From contig JAPJBO010000551.1 of the NCBI GenBank assembly GCA_030068145.1, positions 88,305 to 152,304 of the forward strand: 64,000 bases of DNA, in the 5' to 3' direction. The stretch comes from Diplonema papillatum. Taxonomy: Eukaryota > Euglenozoa > Diplonemea > Diplonemida > Diplonemidae. The notes under the pieces are model-generated. The model searched no databases and was not told the origin of the DNA. It saw nothing but the letters and a program-made list of their open reading frames with translations. Numbering within the stretch: position 1 is the stretch's first letter; every line of letters starts with the position of its first letter. The position numbers and the translations under genes are program-made. Positions 1-11,112 of this stretch are shown here, piece after piece.

Positions 1-1451
1 AGGAAAGCCGTGCAGAAAACATTGAAAAGCAGACAATTACGTCTTCGCGGAGGAGTGAAGCGGTGCCATCACCACCCTTCAGGGTTAACGCAGAGACTCT
101 GATAGTGGCCTGTAACATTGGAAGCGCTCTGCGTGTCTGAGAGTGCCACCGTATCGATATCACACCAGAGTGGGTAGAAAAGATGCTCGGATATCCGAAA
201 AAGGCATCCCTACCCTGCTCTGTACCCCACGAAGGAATGGCGAGTGGCACGGCGGCGAGGACCTTCACGCGGGGAACAAATCTTTGCCCGCCCCACAGCA
301 CCGACCAGGTGGACCGACGGAGGAGAAAAGAGACGGCAAGATCGAGAAGCGGTTGGCGCGTCGCTCTCTAGTGGTTGCGATCGGATATAGTAAAAGACGA
401 GCGTTTTGTTTTGGTTGCCCGTGCCGGTTGATTCGCGTTTCCACGTATCTGCTTTGTGGCTGTGGTTCTTGCTGGGCTAGGCGTTCTGATCAGCCAAAAC
501 AAGTTGCGCCTGCGTCTTTTGAGCCTTCGCAATACGTTGTAGGGCAACCCGCAAGATCTACTCGGGCAATTCGGTATCCTAACACGTTGCATGTGGCTGA
601 AAGAAACTCGATTGTTGGGAAATCGGTAGTTTCTGTTGCTTCTGACCGAGCCGTCCAAACCGGGTACCTTTCGAGGGGGGGCGGGCGAAAAGATATTGCT
701 CCCACAAGTGTCGTGGAAGGAGGGAAGTGGCAAGACGGGGTAGAGGGAAGAAAGGAAAGCGGAGGGGAGTGAATGGTATGTGCTCAACATCGCAGTGTGT
801 CCTATCTGCACCGTAATTCGGCTGCTTGGCAGCTGTTCGTAGTCCGCCACAGCCAGCTACGTGGCACCGGAAAGTCCGCCTGGGTGAGAACCGACAACCG
901 TGTCGCGCAATCAACTCAAGAACGTAGGGCGCCCAGCGCACGTGTCTTCTTTAGACGGTCGAACCCTGCAAAGCAAACAGCTCAGAGGAAATTGCCGCGT
1001 GCAGCACGGACAGCCTGCTGCACGGTCTTCTTGCATTTTTTTACCGTTTATTGTGGTTAAGAGGTTCGGTATTTTAGGGTCATTGAGGCTGTGAGGCGGG
1101 TAGTATGAGGGTAGATTATACACTTTAACTACAGCCAAGTTTGTAAATGTTGCGACCGACACCAAGAAGAACTTTTTGACGGGAAACTTCGCTCTTCACT
1201 CAGCGAACGTATACGTCCTGCGAATACCCATGCTTCGCATCATTACCTGGCGGTCGGCCTATTGTACTCCGGACTCGAACTAGCTACACCTCTGGTGTCA
1301 TTGCGTGTTGTCATGATGTTGGTCCAAAGGCCGGTCGAAGGGTGTAAGCGGACGGTGCGAACGCTGTGTCATGCTCGTCCGCCGTTGTAGTTGCGCGGGC
1401 CGCCGAAGGAGTTCTGCAGGTAGTCCGATCTGCGGTCACGGGAGAAACTGA

Positions 1452-2510
1452 TCACCACCGTCCCCGTGTATACTGATCACCACCGTCCCCGCGTCTAGGG
1501 ACAACGGCTGGGCCTTGCACGTGCTGTGCGCGCGTCTTCCCGTTGCCGTCGTCTCCAATTTCGAAGGTCACGTTCTGTCCTTCAACCAGTTCGCCTCCTC
1601 CGAAGGCCGTCACGTGCACGAACACGTCCTGGTCGAAGTCCCCACATGAGATGAACCCGAGACCCTTCATGCTGTTCCACCGAGCCACCGTTCCTGAGTA
1701 CGTCTGGCCACCTCCTCCTTTACCACCACCTCCTGAGTACGTCTGGCCACCTCCTCCTTTACCACCACCTCCTGAGTACGTCTGGCCACCTCCTTTACCA
1801 CCACCACGACCGCCACCGAACCTGGTGGGCTCTCTCCTGGTATCGTAAGTGCCGTAGCCGCCTCCGTCTCTGCCTTCGTCACGGGGAGGAGGGCGTCTGG
1901 ATGGGTCTACACCTTCACCGGTGACCATGACGGCCTTCTTCTTCCCGTTGGACTCGTCTTCAACATCGAAATTGACGGGAGCACCTTCGATCAACTCTCC
2001 GCCGCCGAATGAAGACACGTGCACAAACAGGTCTTCGGCGAAGTCGGAGCATGAGATGAATCCCCAGCCCTTGCGGCTGTTCCATCGTGCGACGACTCCA
2101 GAGTACATAGTTTGCCGGGTGGGTTGAGGTGCGGATTCTGGGGTTTGAACCTGCGGGTGGTGGCTTGGTGATTTGCCACCTTTGCCGCGGCTGGACCCCC
2201 GGAAGCAAATATTCCCCCCGACCTCTGCCCCGGGCTGTGCGCCGCCGCCCTTCTTCCCGCGGGTCCCTTTGCCTTTGGGCCCGGGTTCCACCGGCAGCGC
2301 CCTCGTGAACCTCCCCCGGCGGCGCATCAAACACGACGTTCGTGGCCCGGACCTTGCCGGCTTTGCTCTGGTCTAAACGGAACGTCACCTGCTGCCCGCA
2401 GATCAATTCCCCGCCCCCAAAAGCCGACGCGTGCACGAACACGTCGCCTTCCACCTGTACCCGTATCCCCGTTTGCTGTTCCAGAGAACCACGCTGCCAG
2501 TGTACGTCAT
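1452..2510 (-). pseudogene. CSD gene copy 1, broken at both ends
   Basis: The body at 1452-2330 still encodes CSD2 and CSD3 (RNP1-like KGWGFI and KGLGFI; RNP2-like LFVHVSSF and VFVHVTAF) joined by a glycine-rich linker. Relative to the intact copies at 9988 and 12569, CSD1 (about 2331-2510) has lost 13 bp near 2455, which removes the IACDQ segment and shifts the frame. The C-terminus is cut short by a duplicated 25-bp segment at about 1449-1490 that brings in an early TGA after RGRW, so the arginine/aspartate-rich tail of the intact copies is lost. A two-CSD protein from an internal start such as the one before YSGVVARWN remains possible. Confidence 0.75.
1692..1806 (-). repeat. 39-bp minisatellite inside the CSD linker
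   Basis: Three tandem copies of a 39-bp unit encode the 13-residue repeat QTYSGGGGKGGGG in the linker between CSD2 and CSD3. Copy 2 of the gene (about 7717-7795) has two units and the intact copy at 9988 has one. The unit keeps the reading frame, so linker length varies without frameshift. Confidence 0.8.
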
Positions 2511-2599
2511 TGCTGGATTCGTCGTTCACAGGCAAGGAAGGAAGTGTTGTTGGTTTGTCGAGTGGCAAAGAATACCTACGGTTGGGTGGAAATACTGCG

Positions 2600-2972
2600 C
2601 GGGAGATGCGCGGGGCTGAACTCAGGCTGCATGAGTGGGTTTTGTCAGGTAACGATGGCCCTCCACACCGGATCTCAAGAGTAAGCTTCATTTCCAAAAG
2701 TCGTGATCAAGTCTGTATACCCACAGAAGGCGCGAACTTAACGCAAGGACCCTTCAGACGTGGAACGCATTGGTCAGAAAAGCAAACACCGCAACGGAGC
2801 AGGCGCCCGGCAGGCAATAGGCTCGGTCAGGACTGATCCCTCACACCGAAGTGATCATGGGTTGCCTTGTGAGCGTAGATGCGCGGGGCTGAACTCAGGC
2901 TGCATAGTGGGTTTGCGGAACTGCCGTAGCATCGATCAGCGAGTAAACGTATCCATCCCTGGCCGTGGCGCT
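2600..2972. other. Rearranged junction, no gene seen
   Basis: This stretch joins the CSD array to the RT-bearing insertion. It holds a 24-bp direct repeat (gcgcggggctgaactcaggc and following, at about 2609 and 2880) and no convincing coding sequence. Confidence 0.5.
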
Positions 2973-3095
2973 CGATGGAACAGCCGCAAGGGCCCCAAGG
3001 TATTCCCATTGGGATATAAGGGAACAAAATTTGTTGTCCCATTGGGATATAAGGGAACAAGATTTGAAGTGGTGGGATATAAGGGAAATTCACCA
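2973..3095 (+). repeat. Inverted CSD2 scrap and a threefold short repeat
   Basis: Bases 2973-2993 match 21 nt of the sense strand of CSD2 (reading RWNSRKG), but on the plus strand, opposite to every CSD gene here. Directly after it, a roughly 35-bp segment containing the core gggatataagggaa is repeated three times up to about 3090 and runs into the RT/RNase H fragment. Confidence 0.6.
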
Positions 3096-4023
3096 CAATT
3101 TTTCCTTTGGCGCGGAGACAGAGGAGGCGTGCTGGGCGAAGGCTCGAGCGTTCAGAGCGCTGATCGAGAAGGCTCGGCTGGAGGTGAAGGAAGACCTGGT
3201 GCCGACGCAGAGGCTGAAGGCGCTGGGCATGGAGTTCGACCTTACGGAAGGCTCGGTGAGAATGGATCCGGCGTGGGTGAAGACGCTTGACCTTTCGTGG
3301 TTCGAAAGAGGACCGCGCATAACAGCGCGCACCGTGTTTGGTTGGCTCGGAAGGATCGCATGGCGGTGTTTCGCGATGAAGAGGAGACTCTGCGCACGGC
3401 AAGGTTTGATGGACGTTGCCCGTCGTCTGGCGGGTAGGATCGGAGTTCGGTACGAGCTCTGGGATAACTGCGTGGAGCTGTCCCTGAAGGAAATCGGGGA
3501 GCTCGAGCGGGAGGTTCTGGAGATTCGAGCGAATTACTGGTTTCGTCCGGTTAGACCGTGCCGCGAGTGGATAGTGGGTTGGAGCGATGCTTCGGACGAC
3601 ATGTGGGCCGTGGCTCTCGAGGTGGGACCTGGTGTGGTGAAGGCAGGCGTCTCGAGCGTATCTTCTCGAAGGAACTGCTTGCGGTAGTCAGGGCCGTCGA
3701 ATTGGCGATCGAGGTCAGGGGTTCGGGAATCGGAATCGACATGATGGTTGATAACATGGGTGTAGTCCTGGCGATTCTGAAGGGCCACTGTCGACTCTTC
3801 GTGGGAAACGTGCTACTTTCAAAGTTGTTTAAATTGCTGGAGGAACACGGGGCCACGTTGAGAGTCAGATGGGTACAACCCATTTGCAGGCGGCGGACCC
3901 ATACACGCGAGGCTTACACCCGTCTACTACCCTTGTCGTCCCGCAGTCTACCATCGACGAGCTCGCTAATCTGCGGGGGCCCTTAGGAACCCTAATCCCG
4001 TTCGTGAGGAAAAGCGAAGAATA
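3096..4023 (+). pseudogene. Decayed RT C-terminus plus RNase H of a DIRS/Ngaro-type retroelement
   Basis: The first frame carries the end of a reverse transcriptase (RLKALGMEFDLTEG, then WLGRIAWRCFAMKR) and the start of an RNase H (WIVGWSDASDDMWAV). The RNase H continues in a second frame (IFSKELLAVVRAVELA, MMVDNMGVVLAILKGH) and finishes in a third (THLQAADPYTRG, resembling the usual RNase H ending), stopping at the TAA near 4021. So there are at least two frameshifts, near 3645 and 3890. The palm with the catalytic aspartates is missing. The order and motifs fit tyrosine-recombinase retroelements such as the one at the right end of the window, but I cannot show they are the same family. Confidence 0.75.
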
Positions 4024-4199
4024 AAAACACCTTCTTTTTTCCATCTATCTTTGTCAAGAGCAGCTCAACTATTCCCTATGTATGGAGGTGGAAGGGCAGA
4101 GCGTGCGGCGAGATTGGCGGTGTTCAACGCTACGGAACACGAAAAGTGGAGTGAGCCGGTGTGCCACGAGCACCAGAAAGTGAAGTGCGGCATGTGAAA

Positions 4200-4385
4200 G
4201 CGCCGGTGCAGCAACCGATGAACCTGGACGAGCAATCGAAGAAGAAGCGAGGCACCAAACGCGCGCCTGAGCGCGACGATCAGGTCGAACTAAAGAGGCG
4301 AAAGAATGACACATCACGCACGAAGAGATAACCGCGACACCGCAAATCGCCACAGATTATTTGCATTCTAACCCAAACTATCAGA
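4200..4385 (+). repeat. Dispersed repeat, probable TE tail (copy 1)
   Basis: About 185 bp that recur in inverted orientation at about 53765-53945. On this strand both copies encode a basic stretch starting MNLDEQSK and containing KRGTKRAP, followed by a conserved non-coding tail (cgccacagatt, then tttgcattctaa). This copy lies less than 200 bp after the RNase H stop, so it is probably part of the same mobile element. Confidence 0.55.
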
Positions 4386-5479
4386 GGCGGTCGCGGTCGA
4401 AGACGGCAACCCGAGCGAGGAGCAAGGTTGATAACCAGAATGACAGGCAGAATGGCCATGCTGAAGGCAAGGTTGCGTTGCAGGAGGAGAAACTGGTGCT
4501 TGGCCGAGGATAAGATGGCTATGGCGGCAGGGGCAGAACAGAGAGACAGCGAGTCCTTCTTGTGGGGTAGTCACGCCTTCGCAGTCCCAGGACTTCCACC
4601 CACTTGCGTACAGCCGTCGACTGGCCTTTCCCAAGAGGACGAGTTGGAATGCAGGTAGGAGAGCTTCCGGTTTCTCCCAGGTAGACGAGCTGATGCAAAC
4701 GCCACCTGGGCTTCTGACTTCGGACACGGCAACGCCTTGGGTTCTTCGGGCTCTGCATCCTTCTGTTCCAGAGATCGTAGAGCAGTTTGCCTACAACAAC
4801 ATTAGCCTTGAATGGCATGCTTCGGGTGAGGGCATGCAGTTTATCAAGAAACAATTTCTTATCAGCTTCCCTTCCATGCAGACAGTAACTTCTTATCAGC
4901 TTCCCTTCCATGCAGACAAGTTGGACTCAAGCACATATTTTCGTCTATCACCGGACTCTTGATTGCGTGCTGCCAATTTTATCTGTGGGCTGTCCAAGAT
5001 ATCCTTCAGATCTCGATCGGTCAGGCCTCTGCCATTCGTCACGATAACGCGATTATTTTCAAGGACCAGTACAAGCTACAGTCCTCTTGAGGAACGTTGG
5101 AGGGGGTCCGGTAGCGAGCTTTACTTAAGTTCCTGCAAGCGTGAGCCAACCGACTACTGCGAGTCCTACGATAGCGTTCGAGTCTACTTTCCAACGAATC
5201 CTTCATGCCACGGCGTCACGAAAGCACCACCCCCGACACCCCGAAGGCTCCATTTTTCAAAAGGCTTGGCCCTTCTGTGGACAGCCCAAGCAAGAGGAAC
5301 CGTTTTGCTCACTCCAAAGCTCCCGGTTTGGCGCCGGTGTGTGGCGTTTGAAAAGATCCACTACAAAAAAAAAAGGCACCCCAAGGTCAGTTCCCCGTAG
5401 TTCCCCCGTAGTTCCCCCTGGCTATACCGACAACACCGGGTAGGGTGCCAACATTGCCCTTCCCCTTCTTTGCCTTTGG
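4386..5479. other. No gene recognised
   Basis: Contains a 29-bp tandem duplication at about 4858-4918 (cttatcagcttcccttccat in both copies). A minus-strand frame across 4519-4911 is open but shows no domain. This is probably the rest of the inserted DNA that separates two CSD1 copies. Confidence 0.4.
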
Positions 5480-5735
5480 CCCCTTGGAAGCCGGGTTCCA
5501 CCGGCAGGCCTGCGCCCTCGTGAACCTCCCCCGGCGGCGCATCGAACACGACGTCCGTGGCCCGGACCTCGCTCTGGTCTAAACGGAACGTCACCCGCTG
5601 CCCGCAGATATTCCCCGCCCCCAAAAGCCGACGCGTGCACGAACACGTCGCCTTCCATCTGTAGGCGTATCCCCGTTTGCTGTTCCAGAGAATAACGCTG
5701 CCAGTGTGTACGTCATTGCTGGATTCGTCGTTCAC
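5480..5735 (-). pseudogene. Solo CSD1 remnant
   Basis: Encodes a lone first cold-shock domain (GSVILWNSKRGYAY, then CGQRVTFRLDQSE, then DAPPGEVHEGAG) with the RNP2 half frameshifted and no CSD2 or CSD3 behind it. Together with the CSD1 at about 2331-2510 it flanks the 2.6-5.5 kb insertion, so the insertion sits between two copies of the same gene segment. Confidence 0.7.
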
Positions 5736-7417
5736 AGGCACAAGGAATGAAGGGTTGTTGCTTTGTCGAGCGGCAAAGAATACCTACGGTTGGGTGGAAA
5801 TACTGCGCGGTGCGTCGTTCGTCTGTAGCGATAGGCTGGCTTTTGCCGCTTTGCGTTTGCGGGCTCAATACTCGTCGCGGCGTGTGGTTGCGTGACCCGC
5901 GTATCTGTTGCTCCAGAGAGAGCTGTGCTACCCGTGCTCGTCAACCGTTGCTCGACTAAGATTAAGTACCTGGCATTATTTTGACGTTTTTCTAGCGCTA
6001 TCTGTCGATGACGGTTGGTATGGCGATTACTACAGGAATATGTTGGGCTCTCCGCCGATGGACTGCAGACCTGAACACACTTGACTGGTGACGCTTGCGA
6101 CTTCTACGTGGATAAGAAGGGAAGCCGTGCAGAAAACATTGAAAAGCAGACAATTACGTCTTCGCGGAGGAGTGAAGCGGTGCCATCACCACCCTTCGGG
6201 GTTAACGCAGACTCTGATAGTGGCCTGTAACATTGGAAGCGCTCTGCTACATGTTAACGTATCGCTAACGCTCCAGAGAGGGTAGGAAAGATGCTCGGAT
6301 ATCCGAAAAGGCATCCCTACCCTGCTCTGTACCCCACGAAGGAATGGCGAGTGGCACGGCGTTCGAGGACCTTCACGCGGGGAATAAATCTTTGCCCGCC
6401 CCACAGCACCGACCAGGTGGACCGACGGAGAAAAGAGACGGCAAGATCGAGAAGCGGTTGGCGCGTCGCTCTCTTGTGGTTGCGATCGAATATAGCAAAA
6501 GACGGGCGTTTTGTTTTGGTTGCCCGTGCCGGTTGATTCGTTTCTACTTACCTGCTCTGTGGCTGTAGTTCTTGCTGGGCTAGGCATTCTGATCAACCAA
6601 AACATGTTGCGCCTGCGTCTTTTGAGCCTTCGCAATACGTTGTAGGGCAACCCGCAAGATCTACTCGGGCAATTCGGTATCCTAACACGTTGCATGTGGC
6701 TGAAAGAACCCGATTGTTGTGAAATCGGTAGTTTCTGACCGAGCCGTCCAAACCGGGCACCTTTCGAGGGGGGGGCGGGCGAAAAGATATTGTTCCTACA
6801 AGTGTCGTGGAAGGAGGGAAGTGGCAAGACAGGGTAGAGAGAAGAAAGGAAGGCGGAGGGGGGTGAATGGTATGTGCTCAACATCGCAGTGTGTCCTATC
6901 TGCACCGTAATTCGGCTGCTTGGCAGCTGTTCGTAGTCCGCCACAGCCAGCTACGTAACACCGGAAAGTCCGCCTGGGTGAGAACCGACGACCGTGACTG
7001 CGCAATCAACTCGAAAACGTAGGGCGCCCAGCGCACGTGTCTTCTTTAGACGGTGGAACCCTGCGAAGCAAACTCCGCAGAGCTCAGAGGACATTGCCGC
7101 GTGCAGCACGAACGGCCTGCTGCACGGCCTTCTAGCATTTCTTTTGACGGGAAACTTCGCTTTTTATTCAGCGAACGTATCCTGCGAATAATCGTGCTTC
7201 GCATCATTACCTGGCGGCCGGCCTATTGTACTCCGGACTCGAACTAGCTACACCTCTGCTGTCGTTGCGTGTTGACATGATGTTGGTCCGAAGGCCGGTC
7301 GAAGGGTGTACGCGGACAGTGCGAACGCTGTGTCATGCTCTTCTGCCATTGTAGTTGCGCGGGCCGCCGAAGGAGTTCTGCTGGTAGTCCGATCTGCGGT
7401 CACGGGAGTCATGCGAT

Positions 7418-7515
7418 GTACACTGATCACCACCGTCCCCGTGTATACTGATCACCACCGTCCCCGTGTATACTGATCACCACCGTCCCCGTGTATACTG
7501 ATCACCACCGTCCCC
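7418..7515 (-). repeat. 25-bp tandem repeat, four copies, at the CSD 3' end
   Basis: The unit gtgtatactgatcaccaccg+tcccc is repeated four times here and about twice in copy 1 (near 1449-1490), but is present once in the intact genes. Since 25 is not a multiple of 3, expansion shifts frame and creates the premature stop of copies 1 and 2. Confidence 0.85.
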
Positions 7516-8525
7516 GCGTCTAGGGACAACGGCTGGGCCTTGCACGTGCTGTGCGCGCGTCTTCCCGTTGCCGTCGTCTCCAATTTCGAAGGTCACGTTC
7601 TGTCCTTCAACCAGTTCGCCCCCTCCGAAGGCCGTCACGTGCACAAACACGTCCTGGTCGAAGTCCCCACATGAGATGAACCCGAGACCCTTCATGCTGT
7701 TCCACCGAGCCACCGTTCCTGAGTACGTCTGGCCACCTCCTCCTTTACCACCACCTCCTGAGTACGTCTGGCCACCTCCTCCTTTACCACCACCACGACC
7801 GCCACCGAACCTGGTGGGCTCTCTCCTGGTATCGTAAGTGCCGTAGCCGCCTCCGTCTCTGCCTTCGTCACGGGGAGGAGGGCGTCTGGATGGGTCTACA
7901 CCTTCACCGGTGACCATGACGGCCTTCTTCTTCCCGTTGGACTCGTCTTCAACATCGAAATTGACGGGAGCACCTTCGATCAACTCTCCGCCGCCGAATG
8001 AAGACACGTGCACAAACAGATCTTCGGCGAAGTCGGAGCATGAGATGAATCCCCAGCCCTTGCGGCTGTTCCATCGTGCGACGACTCCAGAGTACATAGT
8101 TTGCCGGGTGGGTTGAGGCGCGGATTCTGGGGTATGAACCTGCGGGTGGTGGCTCGGTGACTTGCCGCCTTTGCCGCGGCTGGACCCCCGGAAGCAAATA
8201 TTCCCCCCGACCTCTGCCCCGGGCTGTGCGCCGCCGCCCTTCTTCCCGCCCTTCCCCTTCCCGCGGGTCCCTTTGCCTTTGGGCCCCTTGGAAGCCGGGT
8301 TCCACCGGCAGCGCCCTCGTGAACCTCCCCCGGCGGCGCATCAAACACGACGTTCGTGGCCCGGACCTTGCCGGCTTTGCTCTGGTCTAAACGGAACGTC
8401 ACCCTGCTGCCCGCAGATCAATTCCCCGCCCCCAAAAGCCGACGCGTGCACGAACACGTCGCCTTCCACCTGTACCCGTATCCCCGTTTGCTGTTCCAGA
8501 GAACCACGCTGCCAGTGTACGTCAT
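7477..8525 (-). pseudogene. CSD gene copy 2, frameshifted
   Basis: CSD2 and CSD3 are intact in the 206-codon frame at 7477-8097. CSD1 carries the same 13-bp deletion as copy 1 (near 8471), plus an extra C near 8402 and a frame change in the linker near 8285. The C-terminus ends early after RGRW because of four tandem copies of a 25-bp unit (7418-7515). The shared 13-bp deletion shows that copies 1 and 2 descend from one already damaged gene. Confidence 0.75.
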
Positions 8526-9987
8526 TGCTGGATTCGTCGTTCACAGGCAAGGAAGGAAGTGTTGTTGGTTTGTCGAGTGGCAAAGAATACCTACGGTTGG
8601 GTGGAAATACTGCGCGGTGCGTCGTTCGTCTGTAGCGATAGGCTGGCTTTTGCCGCTTTGCGTTTGCGGGCTTAATACTCGTCGCGGCGTGTGGTTGCGT
8701 GACCCGCGTATCTGTTGTTCCAGAGAGAGCCGTGCTACCCGTGCTCGTCAACCGTTGTTCGACTATGACTAAGTACCTGGCATTATTTTGACGTTCGGAT
8801 CGTGTGAAGCGAAGCCGTCTTGGTGGTGTTGCAATTGAGCAGATGATTCGTTGCGGATTCCGTACTACATGAGGTGAGCTTCGCTGGCTTCGTTTCCTTT
8901 TTCTAGCGCTATCTGTCGATGACGGTTGGTATGGCGATTACTACAGGAATATGTTCGGCTCTCCGCCGATGGACTGCAGACCTGAACTCATTTGACTGGT
9001 GACGCTTGCGACTTCTACGTGGATAAGAAGGGAAGCCGTAGAAAACATTGAGAAGCAGACAATTACGTCTTCGCGAGAGATGAAGTTGTCCCATCACCAC
9101 CCTTCGGGGTTAACGCAGAGACTCTGTTGGGCTGTAAAATTGGTAGCGCTCTGCGTGTCCGGGAGTGTCAACGTATCGCTAACGCTCCAGAGAGGGTGAA
9201 CAAGATGCTCGAAAAGGCATCCCTACCCTGCTCTGTACCCCACGAAGGAATGGCGAGTGGCACGGCGGTCGAAGACCTTCACGCGGGGAGCAAATCTTTG
9301 CCCGCCCCACAGCACCGACCAGGTGGACCGACGGCGGATGAAAAGACGACAGGATCGAGAAGCGGCTGGCGCGTCGCTCTCTGGTGGTTGGCTGAAAGAA
9401 ACTCGATTGTTGTTTAATCGGTAGTTTCTGTTGCTTCTGACCTGTCCCAACCGGGCACCTGTCGAGGGGGGCGGGCGAGAAGATATTGCTCCCACAAGTG
9501 TCATGGAAGGAGGGTAATGGCAAAACAGGGTAGAGGGAAGAAAGGAAGGCGGAGAGGATCGGCTGTTTGGCAGCTGTTCGTAGCTCGCCACAGCCAGCTA
9601 CGTAGGCACAGGAAAATCCGTCCCGGATAGAATCTACAACCGTGTCTGCGCAATCAGCTTAAAAACGTAGGGCGCCCAGCGCACGTGTCTTCTTTAGACG
9701 ATGGAAATCTGCAAAGTAAACCTCGCAGAGCTCAGAGGACATTGCCGCGTGCAGCACCAGGCAGCCTTCTGCACGGCCTTTCAGCCTTTTTTTTGACGGG
9801 AAACTTCGCTTTTCGTTCAGCGAACGTATAAGCCCTGCGAATACTGGGCTTCGCATCGTCCTCGCGGTTGGCCTATTGTACTCCGGACTCGAACTAGCTA
9901 CACCTCTGGTGTCGACGCGTCGCATGTCGATATGATGTTGGTCCGAAGGCCGGTCTAACGTTGTAAGAAGATGGTACGAACGCTGTG

Positions 9988-11112
9988 TCATGCTCGTCTG
10001 CCGTTGTAGCGGTCGTTGCGCGGGCCGCCGAAGGAGCTCTGTTGGTAGTCCGATCTGCGGTCACGGGAGTCACGGGATGTATACTGGTCATCACCGCCCC
10101 CGCGTCTAGGGACGACGGCTGGGCCTCGCACGTGCTGTGCGCGCGTCTTCCCGTTGCCGTCGTCTCCAATTTCGAAGGTCACGTTCTGTCCTTCAACCAG
10201 TTCGCCCCCTCCGAAGGCCGTCACGTGCACAAACACGTCCTGGTCGAAGTCCCTGCATGAGATGTACCCGAGACCCTTCATGCTGTTCCACCGAGCCACC
10301 GTTCCTGAGTACGTCTGGCCACCTCCTCCTTTACCACCACCACGACCGCCACCGAACCTGGTGGGCTCTCTCCTGGTGTCGTAAGTGCCGTAGCCGCCTC
10401 CGTCTCTGCCTTCGTCACGGGGAGGAGGGCGTCTGGATGGGTCTACACCTTCACCGGTGACCATGATGGCCTTCTTCTTCCCGTTGGACTCGTCTTCAAC
10501 ATCGAAATTGACTGCCGCGCCTTCGATCAACTCTCCGCCGCCGAATGAAGACACGTGCACAAACAGGTCTTCGGCGAAGTCGGAGCATGAGATGAATCCG
10601 CAGCCCTTGCGGCTGTTCCATCGTGCGACGACTCCAGAGTACATAGTTTGCCGGGGTGTGGATTGAAGCGTGGATTCCGCTTGGTTGTCGTGCTCGGGCG
10701 CTGGGGTATGAACCTGCGGGTGATGGCTCGGTGACTTGCCGCCTTTGCCGCGGCTGGACCCCCGAAAGCTAATACTCCCGTCCTCTGCCTCGGGTTGTGC
10801 GCCGCCGCCCTTCTTCCCGCCCTTCCCCTTCCCGCGGGTCCCTTTGCCTTTGGCCCCCTGGAAGCCGGGTTCCACCGGCAAGCCTGCGTCCTCGTGAACC
10901 CCCCCCGGCGGCGCATCGAACACGACGTCTATGGCCCGGACCTTGCCGGCTTCGCTCTGGTCTAAACGGAACGTCACCTGCTGCCCGCAGATCAACTCCC
11001 CGCCACCAAAAGCCGACGCGTGCACGAACACGTCACCTTCCACCTGATCGCACGCGATGTACCCGTATCCCCGTTTGCTGTTCCAGAGAACCACGCTGCC
11101 AGTGTACGTCAT
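9988..11112 (-). CDS. Triple cold-shock-domain RNA-binding protein (copy 3, intact)
   Basis: A 374-residue single-exon protein with three cold-shock domains, at about 1-65, 157-220 and 267-330. Each has the two nucleic-acid-binding motifs: RNP1-like KRGYGYI, KGCGFI and KGLGYI, and RNP2-like VFVHASAF, LFVHVSSF and VFVHVTAF. CSD folds bind single-stranded RNA or DNA; eukaryotic members (Y-box proteins, plant CSPs) act in mRNA packaging, translation or as RNA chaperones. The linkers are lysine/glycine- and glycine-rich and the tail is rich in R, D, S and Y (DRRSDYQQSSFGGPRNDRYN), typical of disordered RNA-binding regions. The start ATG precedes TYTGSVVLWNS. The triple architecture and tandem amplification are unusual. 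Cellular role not known. Confidence 0.85.
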   Translation of the reverse strand: MTYTGSVVLWNSKRGYGYIACDQVEGDVFVHASAFGGGELICGQQVTFRLDQSEAGKVRAIDVVFDAPPGGVHEDAGLPVEPGFQGAKGKGTRGKGKGGKKGGGAQPEAEDGSISFRGSSRGKGGKSPSHHPQVHTPAPEHDNQAESTLQSTPRQTMYSGVVARWNSRKGCGFISCSDFAEDLFVHVSSFGGGELIEGAAVNFDVEDESNGKKKAIMVTGEGVDPSRRPPPRDEGRDGGGYGTYDTRREPTRFGGGRGGGKGGGGQTYSGTVARWNSMKGLGYISCRDFDQDVFVHVTAFGGGELVEGQNVTFEIGDDGNGKTRAQHVRGPAVVPRRGGGDDQYTSRDSRDRRSDYQQSSFGGPRNDRYNGRRA

